A stretch of DNA of 64,000 bases from Colias croceus. Its lineage: Eukaryota; Arthropoda; Insecta; Lepidoptera; Pieridae. The position numbers and the translations under genes are program-made. Positions 1-12,009 of the stretch are shown in pieces; within the stretch, counting starts at the first letter, position 1, and each line of letters starts with the position of its first letter. The stretch is from assembly GCF_905220415.1 (NCBI RefSeq), contig NC_059541.1, forward strand, positions 446,501 to 510,500. The letters are read 5' to 3'. Below the pieces are notes generated by a model, which searched no databases, had not been told where the DNA came from, and saw nothing but the letters and a program-made list of their open reading frames with translations.

Positions 1-689
1 ACATAACTAATATACAATTACTTAATTTAAAACTCGATCTTATAGATCTTGATTGATTATGATTATGATATGAATTTTATTGAACCGATAACAATAAACT
101 AGTATAGTATTGTTTCAAACATTGTGGTTTTATTTTACCTCTACATTATCCTCATACAAATAATGTAAACCGAACATAGCCTGTTTAACTCGAATATTTA
201 AAATTCATTCCAAGAAAACGCAACTTGTAAGTTTTTACACGAATAAATTGATTTAATTGCTCGTTTAAAGTGTAAACCTTACCAGTATTTCATATATTGT
301 TAATTTAAAGTTATATAAAAGTATTATTTGTGTAATGAAAACGTTATTTTACAAAGTTATCGTGCGCCGAGGGCGGGCGGGCGGCGGCGTGCGGCACCCT
401 CGCGTCCCTGTGTGGTACTGGGCGGGAAAATAGAAACAGAATTATCACAGAGCTGAAAAGGCTTGGAAACCTAGTTTGATAAAGACATTAAGCTTGTCTG
501 CGTTAAGGTTTTAAAGACGTAAATGTAGTATTTCTCATCAAAGTTTTTTTTACATACCCACTCATAATACCTACTTATGTTATTTTCTCTAGTTATATAG
601 CGTTTTATATATCTATAATATATTACTTTTTTTACTTCTGATTAAGCTATGTACTTACATTAATAATTTGCGTTGTGACTAGATTTTAA
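1..689. other. AT-rich non-coding DNA with one CpG-rich patch
   Basis: No gene is supported here. The stretch is AT-rich except for roughly 359-426, which is dense in CG dinucleotides and runs of GGGC. That patch could be a promoter or 5' UTR, or an exon of a gene lying mainly outside the window; no reading frame in it is long enough to decide. Confidence 0.4.
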
Positions 690-867
690 TCTATACTGCT
701 AATATTATAAAGCTGAAGAGTTTGTTTGTTTGTTTGAACGCGCTTGTCTCAGGAACTACTCGTCCGATTTGGAAAATTCTTTCAGTGTATTTATCGAGGA
801 AGGCTATATATCACCCTAAGACCATCAGGAGCGGAGCAATGCGGGTGAAACCGCAGGACATAGCTAG
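690..867 (+). mobile_element. short non-autonomous Helitron (family A)
   Basis: The element starts TCTATACT...AATATTATAAAGCTGAAG and ends in a GC-rich hairpin region followed by CTAG. It shares the internal text GAACGCGCT, TATCGAGGAAGGCTAT and GGGTGAAACCGC with five other copies in this window. TC and CTAG ends with a short 3' hairpin are the hallmarks of Helitrons. It encodes nothing. This copy is diverged and the base after CTAG is G rather than T. Confidence 0.7.
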
Positions 868-1325
868 GGTATTAATTAATTATTTTACGCTCTACATAAT
901 TTCAAATACAGCGATAATTGTAAACAATCGACTTACAATTTCATTTATTTTCTTAACAGTTTAAATAATAAAAATCCTTCGATGGAAAAGTTTGTTTCTA
1001 TGACGTGCCGACCGGACTAAGCTTGAGCATTTAACTTTGTTTCAATGTAATTTCACCGCCATTACAATTGACATCGATCGTCTACTTAATTGAGTTTTAA
1101 GCTTGTTATTTGAAAAGAAAATAATTGGAAACTTTTATACGAATAAATCTTTGATACTTGTTTACATTACTTGTGAATTTATAGAAAACTCACAAAACAA
1201 ACCAATAATTTTAGGTTATTTTTCTACATAATATCATGTTCATAATACAATGAACTATAATTATTAAGAACCGCGTGGTGAATTATAAAAAAATAATAAT
1301 TGGTATCTATTTAAGATTAAACATG
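868..1325. other. AT-rich non-coding DNA
   Basis: I see no gene, RNA or repeat structure in this stretch. Confidence 0.4.
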
Positions 1326-1348
1326 TTATAATAATATTGGATACTTAC

Positions 1349-2312
1349 GGAAATAGGATTAAATCAGTTTGAAATTTACAGAGACAAGCAATTAAAAGAA
1401 GCAATAATTAGGACCAGAATTACAAAAATAAAAGCAAAACCATTGCACGGCCAGTTTTATAGATCAGTTTTAGACAAGGAGAATATAGATAAAAATCAAT
1501 CATTTAGATGGCTTAATAAACAGAAAGTATCCCCATCTTTAGAATCATCCATATTTTCTATTCAAGATCAAGCGGTGATTACGAGACAGCATGAAAGAGA
1601 TATATTAAAGAAAGCAGTAGATGGTAAATGTCGATTATGTGTAGTGAAAGATGAAACAGTGCAACACATAATATCGGGATGCGAAAAATTAGCTGGAACT
1701 TATTATATAAAGAGACACAATAATTTAGTACAATATATATTTTGGGCGCTAGCAAAAAAACACAATATAGAAGTTTCTAAACAGTGGTGGCTAGAACACT
1801 TGACACTACCTCAGGTGAAAGAAAATATGACTGCGAAGATAATGTGGGAAATTCCAATACAAACAGATCAAACAATAGTACATAATAGACCGGACATTAT
1901 ATATATAAATAAAACAGATAATAAAACATATTTAATAGACATAACAGTACCATCAGATTATAATATAGGACCAAAAGAAATAGAGAAATTAAGCAAATAC
2001 CATCCTCTTAAAAATGAAATAGCCCGGCTATGGAATACTTCTGCAGAGATTATACCAGTAGTGATAGGAGCAACTGGAATCGTTGCTAAGAGTATAAATA
2101 AGTACTTAGATAAATTAGACGCGAACATCAACATACAAATATTGCAAAAACAAGCGGCAATACATTCAGTCACTATCATAAGCAAGGTGCTAGGTAACAC
2201 AGTATTTATAAATAGAGATTCCGAACCTCCTCTTCCTTGAGGGTCTCAGGGCGGGAGTTAGGAATAAAAATAATAAACCGAGCTACAGCTCGAGTAGAAA
2301 AGTTTTTCAAAA
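1349..2312 (+). mobile_element. 5'-truncated LINE of the R4/Dong (restriction-like endonuclease) type with target-site duplication
   Basis: The fragment is flanked by a perfect 23-bp direct repeat (1326-1348 and 2313-2335, beginning ttataataatattgg), a target-site duplication of the length expected for target-primed reverse transcription. The open frame begins at the very first bases of the insert, as expected if reverse transcription stopped early. It carries the C-terminal part of an RLE-type LINE protein and a 3' UTR of about 70 bp. The insert is about 964 bp, so the reverse transcriptase proper is missing. Confidence 0.8.
1350..2240 (+). pseudogene. C-terminal remnant of LINE ORF2: zinc knuckle plus PD-type endonuclease
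   Basis: The frame is open from the truncation point to a TGA at 2238-2240, about 296 codons, and has no credible own start. Early in the frame is LHGQFYR, the linker seen after the reverse transcriptase in R2/R4-type elements. A CCHC-like zinc motif (CRLC...H...C) lies at about 1629-1683. The endonuclease signature RPDII followed 13-14 residues later by LIDITVP lies at about 1888-1950; this PD...D arrangement is the catalytic core of the restriction-like endonuclease used to nick target DNA. No internal stop is present, so the insertion is fairly young, but without the polymerase it is dead. The R4/Dong assignment rests on motif layout from memory; NeSL or another RLE clade is possible. Confidence 0.75.
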
Positions 2313-2369
2313 TTATAATAATATTGGATACTTACATATCTTTAAAATTTATTTTATGTGGTCTTCATA

Positions 2370-2568
2370 TCTATACTAATATTATAAAGCTGAAGAGTTT
2401 GTTTGTTTGTTTGTTTGAACGCGCTAATCTTGGGAAATACTGGTTCGATTTGAAAAATTCTTTCGGTGTTAGATAGCTCATTTATCGAGGAAGGCTATAG
2501 GCTATGTACCGTCACGCTACGACTAACAGGAGAGGAGCCACGGGGGTGAAACCGCGCGGAGCGGCTAG
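2370..2568 (+). mobile_element. short non-autonomous Helitron (family A)
   Basis: It starts TCTATACTAATATTATAAAG and ends CTAG, with an A just before and a T just after, the A|T insertion site preferred by Helitrons. The end contains the pair GGTGAAACC/GCGCGG, able to form a short 3' hairpin. It closely matches the copies at 33478, 47280 and the reverse copies at 32408 and 44501. Confidence 0.85.
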
Positions 2569-3163
2569 TTATGTATATCCTTTTTTTCAGTTAAAAAGGT
2601 AACCTTGAAAAGTTCATCTAGACAATCTACTGAATAAATAATTGATCACAATCATTGGGTATGTACTAGGTAGTTACGGGGTTATTTTTGTAGTGAATAA
2701 TCGAAAAAACAGAGAGTTGTACAGAATAATATAACTACATAATGGTATGTTTTATTTAATTTTTATAAACATGTAAAACATCTAGGTACTATCTATAAGG
2801 TAGTTTAATTATCAATCTTAAAATTCTATGTTGAATAATGGTGTTGAGTGTTTTCAAAAAATACGACACTAATTCTGCTTATTGTAGGTAGGTACCCGCC
2901 CGGCTCGGTAGACGTCTTCGGTAGGTCAGTCTAATAAGATGTGCCAATACAGACTTCGATCCACACTTCGATCTATCTATCTATATACATATATCAAATT
3001 TAATACAAACGGGAACACATGATTTTTCTACAAACTTTCGGATTTTAATATTACTTAGTTCGATACGATTTAAAATTTATTTAAAAATCATTGTCCTAAT
3101 CTAAGCGAAGACAAATCCCATGAATGATATTTATGTTGGTATATTTATGTTTCTCCGGATTAT
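2569..3163. other. AT-rich non-coding DNA with a small microsatellite
   Basis: No gene is visible. A short (ATCT)n/(AT)n simple repeat lies at about 2971-2995. Confidence 0.4.
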
Positions 3164-3174
3164 ATCGTGAAATT

Positions 3175-3657
3175 TAGGGTTGTTGAGGATTCCTCTTCCG
3201 CTTCCTCATAATGCGGAAGTTCCGCAATATTCTGGGTTCCTCAACCGTTACCGCATCCTCAAAAATAAAAATAAAAAAATTCCTCTTCCGCTATCGCTTC
3301 CTCAAAATTTTGAGGAAATTTATGAGGATGCCGTATCTATGACAACGCACTCGCTACGCGCAGCGCGATGCCAGGCCGATTCGATCAGGCGGCGAATTTA
3401 CAAAGCCTATATAGTATATACCTACCTATGTATACTTTTTGAGTCACGAGTCGGACTCTAATAGATGAGCATATAACTCGACAAAACCTAATCTCTCTAA
3501 ATAAAAAAGTGACTCGACTTGATTATAATTTCCTCATCCTCATCCGCTTCCTCTTCCTCAAAAAAATATCCTCATCCTCATCCGCATCCCCTAAATTTGC
3601 GTGTGAAAATTCCTCTTCCTCCTCCTCTTCCTCATAATCACTTCCTCAACAACCCAA
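3175..3657. mobile_element. MITE-like element, CCTC-rich, with terminal inverted repeats
   Basis: The ends form an inverted repeat: GGGTTGTTGAGGA at 3177-3189 and TCCTCAACAACCC at 3643-3655. The interior is dominated by variants of TTCCTCTTCCGCTTCCTC on one strand, flanking a less repetitive core (3320-3530). An 8-bp direct repeat, atcgtgaa, sits just outside (3164-3171 and 3657-3664), which would fit a hAT-type duplication, although the left copy is offset by about five bases from the inverted repeat. The short open frame starting at 3180 is a by-product of the repeat. Confidence 0.6.
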
Positions 3658-6600
3658 TCGTGAATCAGTTAATGTCTAAGTAGGTAGTCATAATTATTCA
3701 AAAGTAGAGCAAGTCCAGATGTAATTAAAATTATACATAACACGTAAATAAGTTAACCTTGATCAATTATAAGGAACTCTATATTACGTTAAAATTTAAA
3801 TCATCAATGGTAATTCGAAATTACTGTTAAAGTCAAAATTTGTCACAGAATAATAAACTTAATCATTGCACAATAAAGTTGAGAATGTGTCAATGTGGTT
3901 AATTGATATTGTTTTTGCGTGTAAAAGTGAGTTTAGAATAATCGATAATAACGTGTCAAAGGATACCGACATGTTTATGTTACCTCACTCTTGTGGTCGC
4001 ACTATTTACGTTAGTACATAAATAATAAATAGGGCCAAATCGATGTCAAGTTCACACATTGAAGCTTATTGAACATAATGGTACCCAATGGCTAATGGAG
4101 ATTTTTAAGTATTTGTATATTATGTTTATTATATTTAGCCGTTTAATGTTCTAGAAAGTGGTACATATTAGCTTTATCCAAGCAAATATATTGGTGTGTA
4201 AAAAAGTCATCCTACTGTATGATTATGAGGATAAACTTTTAAGACTATGCATGCTTACCTACTGTTAGGTTAGCTTTTATCTAATAGCCTATTCATAGAA
4301 ACACCATATTATATAATCAAGCTTTAGTTCACATCATTATTCATTACCACGTTATTTTGGATGAATTCATGCTTATGACCCTTTTAAACCTTTTGTTAGT
4401 TACATGAAATAAAACCAACATTTGTAACATATCCCCTGAATTTGCGAGGAAATTTCATAACAATTAGTTGAATTGTAAATGAACCGGCAAGGTCAAGGGT
4501 TTGAATATAAATGTTTTCGAGAAAATTTCTTTATAGGTAATATGTTTGCCAGCAATATCACAATTATACTAAGTATTCCTGTATGTATAAAATGCGGAAT
4601 TATAATATGTTATAATATTTTGATTTCATTTTCATTTTTCTTACTAATATTATATTACCTACGTCAAATGACTTAAATAATTATTACGATAGAATTCGTA
4701 GACAATTAATAGTTTTGAGACTAGATTATGGAATAATTTTTTATAATTTGCAGTTATTATTCAGATTTCAAACAGAATTCCCACCAGTTATACGCCGAGC
4801 GCAGTATGTTCGTAACAAGAAGTTTACAGTTCTAAATAAAGAAAAACTTAGCTTTGTCACAAGAAGACGAAAAAGAAAGCCTTGGAAGCGATTCGACCTC
4901 ACTTTAGCTAAAAATGGAAAAGTTAAATAGTTTTACGTAACGTTTACAAGTGGGATTAATTTACAAGTTACTCTAGTGTGTAATACAAATTTTTTTAAAC
5001 GCTAAAGTTATATTTAGTAACTAATCAGATAGTTTAGTTTACAAATAATACTTTAATAATTTATCAATAGGGCTCATTTTCTGCTTGTGCGGCTTGAAGT
5101 GAGATTTAAAAATAAATTAACCAGAAAGATCTATAATTCTTACGTCTTTTAATATTAGTTCAGAATAACTTATAACAAGTAGGCAAAACCTACCAAACAA
5201 ATGCCTACATAATTAATGATCGAACAGCGAACTGCTAATACATATAACGCGTAGTAATAGGTATGTAGTTTGTGTTTTAAATCATTGATGTAGTTGCCAC
5301 TGCATAAGCTTCGTTCTGGAAGCGTGTAAATATTGTTTGTTTTATTATTTTCATTTGTGTATAAATCTGGAACCCTTCACTAATATATAAAACATAGAAT
5401 CTGCGACCTTTCCATTTGTCTGCACCGCGTATAAATTACATAAGGCGTGTACACTTTGCGGTGACTACGAGTTGGAAAACAGGGGGATAACATAAGGTAT
5501 GAACAAAATTCAATGAATATGTAATTTTTCAACATGTTTTTCATCTACCATACTCAATCTCGTAATGGAAATAAATATGAAGAAGTCTTCAAATTAAATA
5601 ATTAGGTATTTTTTATACTCATACTTAAACGTAAAGTGCTGAATTTTATAAAATTGTATTGTTTTAGTTTCAATCGCGTGATAATGTATGTGCATCTCGT
5701 TTCTCTATACATGTGTGTGTTTTTTCCGTACAGTCAGTACAGTCTTACCAATATCCATTCATCTTTGCAAATATTAACTTTTATAATAAAAGCAGATTTT
5801 TTTAATTCATCATACCTTATCATTAAAATTTTAAACACATAATAATTTCTAATATTTTGGCAATCCAAATTATATCTTATTCCTAAATAAATTGTTCCCA
5901 ACTTTATCCCAGGCTTTCCTCAACGCGTGGTGAGCAAGTGAAGGTGTGTACGGTCCGCAAATTATGACGGCACGTATAGGGTTGGGCGGAAATAGCCGCC
6001 GCTGCCTATTTCCGGTCAGATTTGACGCTAGTTTTCTATCGTCAAATCACTGCGGTGTTTGTTAATTATTTCTTCACGTGGTCATTTATTTTGTTTGGAA
6101 TGCTTGTTGTTATTATAAAACAGTTGGACCTTTAGCAATACGCTTATTATAGATTTGTTTAAATAGTGTTTATGTTTGTTAAGTTCTAAAGTATTCGAAG
6201 CGATTTGCAAATACAAATAACTATAAGTAGGCAGATGGAATCTCGGTGGAGCCTAGTTTAAATCGTCAAATCATAACGATGAGGATGAATCGCTACACGA
6301 AACCTTTTTAATTAAATTTAACTTCTATATATTTTATTTTAAAAAAGACTATATGCGATTTCTACGATACGACTGACAAAAACCTTTAAAGTTCTCTAGT
6401 TAGAAAACTTGTCGTGTGCTCGCGAAGCGCTAAGTATTAACTATAAGATATATCGTTAACGTTTGTTTCTTTTAAATGTCAGTGAATATCAAGGTTGGAG
6501 GAGTTTTTCCTTGGTATTTCCCCTTGCATCGAAATATATTATTGACACAATATCATTAAAACCAAAATGAATGTCACGTAGCAACGTTAGGTAAATTCAC

Positions 6601-7086
6601 GTTTTCATTTGATGAAACAATCGTGCCGGATTTTGGCTGAGAAAGTAAAAATATTAGAAAGCGTTGTTTATTCTTACCCTGTTTAATAACCATCATTTAA
6701 ATATACACGGAACTTTACTTGGTCTGAACTTTAAAAAAAGTTTCAATCAAAGCATAAAGTCACTAGACAAAACAAATATGAAATGTTATACATTATAGAA
6801 GCATTATAGATATACATTAAGTACATTTTTTCTTGTAAACATTTATCGCGAAAATGAAAGTTATTCACGTTAAAGTAATTAATTAGAGCGGACACATGAA
6901 ATGCCAGCCGCCGCCCAGACTTTGCGTGATCTAAGCTTTACTTTGTAAGCTAAAAGATAACTTGTAGAGACTTAACCATTCATGTCAGTGTTTATCACGC
7001 TTTTCATAATTAAACGCAAAAATACGGAGTAAATTAAGTACATCGTGTAATGGTCTTAGATGATATAAAAAATATAGATATTAGGT
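3658..7086. other. AT-rich non-coding DNA, no recognisable gene
   Basis: No conserved protein is recognisable. A less AT-rich patch at about 5910-6060 contains a CAG, 17 bases, then GTGAGCAAG (5933 region), which looks like a possible micro-exon but cannot be supported alone. The rest holds only short chance frames. Confidence 0.35.
4715..4930 (+). CDS. unidentified open frame, possible terminal exon
   Basis: This 71-codon frame ends at TAG 4928-4930. Its second half is strongly basic (RRRKRKPWKRF near the end) and unlike the low-complexity frames around it. A splice-acceptor-like TTTGCAG precedes the more complex part at about 4745. I do not recognise it. It may be the last exon of a small secreted or nuclear protein, or simply chance. 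Confidence 0.15.
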   Translation: MRLDYGIIFYNLQLLFRFQTEFPPVIRRAQYVRNKKFTVLNKEKLSFVTRRRKRKPWKRFDLTLAKNGKVK

Positions 7087-7290
7087 ACCTACTAGCTTTC
7101 CGCACGCAGCTTCATTCGCTTTACATAGGATGCCGATGATAGGTAATATACTTAAACGCTTACGAACCACGCTACCTATTGGAATTAGTGAAAACCGTAT
7201 GAAAAAACCTACAGTGATTTCCGGATCAATCGTGAACAGACAGACGGGTCGAGCGGAGGACGATTTTATAGTAAGTATATATAAAGTAGT
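7087..7290 (-). repeat. degenerate interspersed repeat (RTE- or Helitron-like tail)
   Basis: The sequence ACTAGCTTTCCGCACGCAGC at the left and the phrase about GAAAACCGTATGAAAAAACC followed by ACAGACAGAC resemble the 3' tail of common lepidopteran repeats in reverse orientation. The copy is diverged and its borders are uncertain. Confidence 0.35.
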
Positions 7291-8147
7291 GATGTAAATT
7301 TTATAATTTATTTAAGTAAGTGAGCATAGGAACGAGGAAGAAATAATTAAGCTGAAACATTTATCCATTTCACAAGACCTACTTCAAAAGCAATATTAAA
7401 GTGTCAAATGATATTATAAGTTATAACAATAAGAACCTAGACACCTAGACTCTCTGGTTCTGATACCATCGAGAACAGAATATGATCTACTACTTTTATG
7501 AAACTACATGATAGCTCTGGGATCTTGAGATTTGTACTGTTGATTAATGTCATCACTCCAACTTATAATGAAGGTTATTGAAGTAGTTCTTCGAAAACTA
7601 ATCCTATAGCAATTACCAACATGCAATTCAAACTGAAACATTTCATCAGATTATCTAAATATAACTAAGACTATAGCTAACCAAATCTAAACATAATGTT
7701 TCCTTCACATTATATCAAAATGTTTAAAGGCCTTTACATAGTCATGCTAAGTTGCAGTTATTTCTGCTCTAATGAAAACCTTCTCTATAGTGATAAAGGC
7801 TTTAAATTCAGTACACGTGCGGCTGCGGCGTGGTCACGGTCATCGTGAAAATGTAATCACAAGTTAAAATTAAATGTTATAGTGCGCTTTTATAAGGCGA
7901 TTGTACTGGGTGCGTCTTTTTAATTTAATTTGTAGCGACTAGGACTGTTACTCGTGCTGCAGAAAAGTACCCACTATAATGTATGTTAGTAAATTTTCTT
8001 ATAATTTTTAACTTTTTGGGCTATCCATCGATCGTTTGGATTACTTATTTCAGGAGTATACCAATAATTATTTGTCCTTAAAAAACAATTTCAAAATTAC
8101 CTACTTATAGCCTACCTACTTATATATACCTATGTAGTTATTATACA
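7291..8147. other. AT-rich non-coding DNA
   Basis: I see no supported gene or repeat in this interval. Confidence 0.4.
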
Positions 8148-8148
8148 C

Positions 8149-8560
8149 GGTGTCCCACCGTCGGTATTCTAAGTTCAATGGAGGTTATAGTTTTGCATAC
8201 GCTGAGTACGTTAAAAATACTATTAATAATATAAATTTTTTTTCGAATAGACGAATTCATTAAACTCTTTGTGTACCCCTAACAAGCAACCCACCCAACT
8301 TTGCCACCCGCATGTGACCTATCGTTTAGATTAGATATGTGTATGTTTTCATAGACAAAATGCTCACATTAGCGAAGCGGTATAACTTATAGACTTATAG
8401 TATGCTGGCTGCGCGAAGCTAGAGAAGAAAACATGAATTTTAAGGAAAAATTTAGCAAACAATTTTTAGCGTAATTATGTTGTTTAAGTATTTTTTACGT
8501 GATCAGTGTGTGCAAGGCTACAAGTCCCTTCGCGCTTCGTATACCGATAGTGGGACACCC
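8149..8560. mobile_element. MITE with GGTGTCCCAC terminal inverted repeats
   Basis: The left end reads GGTGTCCCACCGTCGGTAT (8149-8167). The right end is its near-complement, ATACCGATAGTGGGACACCC (8541-8560). The about 412-bp interior has no coding potential. The ends are asymmetric in one internal base pair block (CG versus AT), consistent with an old copy. I cannot assign the superfamily from the ends alone. Confidence 0.65.
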
Positions 8561-9624
8561 TATCACCATAATTTATTATTGTGTAGGTAAAGCCAAGTTT
8601 CAAAAATGAAAATTGAATTATGAATATCAAACTATACTTACTTTAGGCATTGTTTGTAAGAGTGAGTCACGTCGTTCATTGATAGAGTAGAGATAATGCA
8701 ATACGACACATGTAGATACCTACTTCAATATTATACGACCAATATACTTATCCTTTATAGATTTTTTTGTCGTGTTACTCACCCAAAGGTACAGAAAGTC
8801 GCAGGTAGTTCTTAACATGGCGCCACCAGATCGGCGGCGTGATAAGTCTTTTTACATCATTCCATTTTACACTGAAACTCCCTTGTTCACCTGCAATATT
8901 GTACAAGGTTAGTTTGGTAGAGCAGCTTCCGAAGTATTGTAACTATGTAGCGACCGTAATCCTACATTACGCTTATTAAAATTATTCGGCATTGTCTACT
9001 CTATTGTATGAAGTACAACTTCCTATGTACTTAAATTGGCCTTTGGGTTCTATATACGTAATGATTAATACTAGTTTCATATTATAATTTATAATATGCA
9101 AAAAGAATAAAGATACATGAAGTATACTATATAATAAACATAATATACACAAAAGTATTATGTAGGTAAACTATTAACTTTACCAGTTATAACAAATTGA
9201 AGAAATGTAGAGTCTAGTGCAGAAACTTTTTGAAAAACCAACTGAGTGAGTTTATATTAAAATTTGCAATAATTATAAACCACAAAGTTGCCTATAGGTA
9301 CATAATATTCATTATAAATCAAAATACTTTTGCATAGTTGTGGTTTCAAAGCACCGTTAAATTAATAAATTAGTGTACTTAGGTTAATTAAATTGTAACC
9401 ATTTTAATTAAAATGTGAAAAGGAATTTTACTCAGAGTATATTTTATTACAAAGACAAATAATGTTACACTTTATAACATCACACACGTAATTTTCCTGT
9501 AATGTGAAGTCATTCATAACTAATTGCTCGCATCCAACCTTGAGATTTAGTGAAAATACGGCATTAGATACCAATTATATACCTCGTTTATTTCTCTTTT
9601 ATTACGCTTTTCTTATTATTATTA
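8561..9624. other. AT-rich non-coding DNA ending in a (TTA)n tract
   Basis: No gene is supported. A GC-balanced patch at 8814-8840 (around GGCGCCACCAGATC) stands out. The TTATTATTATTAT tract at about 9611-9624 directly precedes the first Helitron unit, and similar tracts recur at several unit junctions in the array. Confidence 0.4.
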
Positions 9625-9779
9625 TCATATATATATAAAGCTACACTACCACTCACTCACTGACTGACTGACATCGGGTTTCTCGGAAACTAAGGGGAAA
9701 GTGGGGGGGATTATGACGTGATCGTGTAGAGGTGTGCCGAGAGACCAGAGGAAAAATATAGCGATCTCGATCATCTTCG

Positions 9780-10990
9780 AAAACCAAGTGGACCCCTGGA
9801 GGTGCGCAAAAACGGTGATACCTGGAGGGGGGTTGTCTGAACAAAAAATGCTCGGAACTGGTGGCGATTACCAGGGGAGGTGGAAAAATGGGGATTTTCG
9901 CGAAAACAAGATGGCCGCCGTACTTTGCCAAAATCGCCGTTTATGAATCCTTACGTCTCAAATTTGGCACACGTGCTCTGTTCAAGCCAGCGAATCGATC
10001 GGTGCCCCGTTCGAGTGGCTCCGGGCCCCCGTTTCCATCTTCCATACAACGTAAAACCCAACGGCCCGCGGAAACGGTGCGAGTTGGGTGGGGGGTCCCG
10101 GAACTAAAAATGATCACCACCCTGGGACGCTACCAGGGAGCCATAGTGGGACGCTCGATTTTGGAATTTTTCCATTTTTGGCGCAAACATAAAAACGTAA
10201 ATTTAGACGAGGTGGTGCAATAGAGAAATAAACCAATGACGCATTCATACTCGCCCAGCTCCCAGGATATCCAGAAAAATCCGAAATCTTAAACTTTCCC
10301 ACATCTCGCGAAGACGGTCAACGGCCCGCGCAAACGGTAGCAGCTGCATCTGGGGTGCTCGAACTAAACTTGTAGTAGACCTCGAGCAATTACCACAGAG
10401 TGTGAAAAAAATTCAAAATGGCGGAAAAAATGGCCGCCGCCATACAAATTCTAAAACGGCCATCGCTGGTGTGATCGCGCTGAAACTTGGCACAGGGGCT
10501 TTAATCAAGCCGCACATTGAGGTGGCATACTCATAATCGAGTTTCCATCGCTGGTTTCCGAGTTTCATACAACGCAAAATTCGACGGCTCTCTGAAACGG
10601 CGCGAGATAGGTGGGGGGTGTAGAACTAAAAAATGATCAGGAAGATGGGGTGCTACCAGGGCAATCAAGAAATTTCAGATTCGACGCCATTTTTTTTTTC
10701 AAAAATGGCCAATTTTTCAAAGCAAGATGGTGGCGCCGGTTACTTTACGATCGGTCTGAAAATTGACTTTTGTGCTCTTATCGGCCATATTTACAAAACT
10801 GCGTACTCAGAATTTCTTTTCGACCCCCGGTTTCCATTTTCCATACATCACGAAATTCAACGGCTCTCTGAACTGGTGGCACTTAGGTTGGGGTCACCAA
10901 GGTAAAAAATGTTTAAAAACTTGGTCCGCTTCCAGGTACATAAAAATTTTTGCTAAAAAGCGAAATTTTTTTTTTCGAAAATTTTGTATG
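9780..10990 (+). repeat. five diverged ~262-bp tandem repeats in the unit 5' half (unit 1 shown)
   Basis: The recurring phrase 'gaaacgg' aligns at about 9810, 10072, 10332, 10595 and 10871, giving spacings of 262, 260, 263 and 276 bp. Around it, each copy repeats CATACAAC..AAA.TC.ACGGC upstream and a GGGG..GAACTAAAA...CTACCAGGG-like block downstream, with heavy divergence. The same arrangement recurs in all seven units. Open frames across it, up to 196 codons, do not persist between copies. Confidence 0.6.
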
Positions 10991-11119
10991 GAAATTTCCA
11001 TAGTAGGAAGGGTAATTGAATAGCATCGGCAAAAGACGGCACCGCGGGCTGCTTGCTGCCCGCGCACCGCGCAACTTCAAGGGTTGACAGCCTCCCGGAG
11101 TAGAAAATATTTATTAACT

Positions 11120-11950
11120 TTTGAACTACCCCACGAGCCAAGCGAGCGAAGCGAGCGAGTCACGGCAGCGGCCAGCGTAAATATTCAAATAGGTAGCGAG
11201 GAGCGAAGCGACGAGCTTGTAAGGTTAACTTTTGAACAACTTACCGCACGAGCCAAGCGAGCGAAGCGAGCGAGTCGCGTCAACGGCCGGCGTAAATATT
11301 CAAATAGGTAGCGAGGAGCGAAGCGACGAGCGTGTTAGGTTAACTTTTGAACTACTTACCGAACGAGCCAAGCGAGCGAAGCGAGCGAGTCGCGTCAACG
11401 GCCGGCCTAAATATTCAAATGGGTAGCGAGGAGCGAAGCGACGAGCGTGTTAGGTTAACTTATGAACTACCTACCGCACGAGCCAAGCGAGCGAAGCGAG
11501 CGAGTTGCGGCAGTGGCCGGCCTAAATATTCAAATAGGTAGCGAGGAGCGAAGCGACGAGCGTGTTAGGTTAACTCTTGAACAGTTTATTATGAAAAGTC
11601 ACTGCCCGCTATCGATAAGACGTTTAAAAAATTTACCAATATTTGAATAAGTAATTTATAAGCAGTTTAGGTAGCGAGGAGCGAAGCGACGAGCGTGTAA
11701 GGTTAACTTTTGAACTACCACACGAGCCATGCGAGCGAAGCGAGCGAGTCACGGCAGCGGCCGGCCTAAATATTCAAATAGGTAGCGAGGAGCGAAGCGA
11801 CGAGCGTGTTAGGTTAACTTTTGAACTACCTATCGCACGAGCCAAGCGAGCGAAGCGAGCGAGTCGCGGCAGCGGCCGGCCTAAATATTCAAATAGGTAG
11901 CGAGGAGCGAAGCGACGAGCGTGTTAGGTTAACTCTTGAACAGTTTATTA
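11120..11950 (+). repeat. 115-bp minisatellite (unit 1 example)
   Basis: Monomers carry CGAGCCAAGCGAGCGAAGCG, a GCGGCCGGC/TAAATATTC segment, GTAGCGAGGAGCGAAGCGAC and GAGCGTGTTAGGTTAACTT. Starts at 11232, 11347 and 11462 are exactly 115 bp apart. Because 115 is not a multiple of three, no frame can run through the array, so the short peptides found in each monomer are not genes. Equivalent arrays lie at about 14055, 17066, 20080, 22800, 25860 and 30045. Confidence 0.85.
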
Positions 11951-12009
11951 TGAAAAGTCACTGCCCGCTATCGATAAGACGTTTCAAAAATTTAACAATA
12001 TTTGAATAA

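Noticed and set aside
722..964. 80-codon open frame
   Set aside because: It lies mostly inside a small Helitron and has no conserved features.
8814..8840. CTCF-like insulator site around GGCGCCACCAGATC
   Set aside because: The match is short and to a motif remembered from flies; unsupported without binding data.
11232..11650. Repeated 60-65-codon frames with SERSER/GSEERSDERV peptides
   Set aside because: They arise from the 115-bp minisatellite, whose length is not a multiple of three, so no continuous protein can be made.
11120..11950. CRISPR array
   Set aside because: Repeats are 115 bp with no unique spacers, within a eukaryotic transposon; no cas genes.
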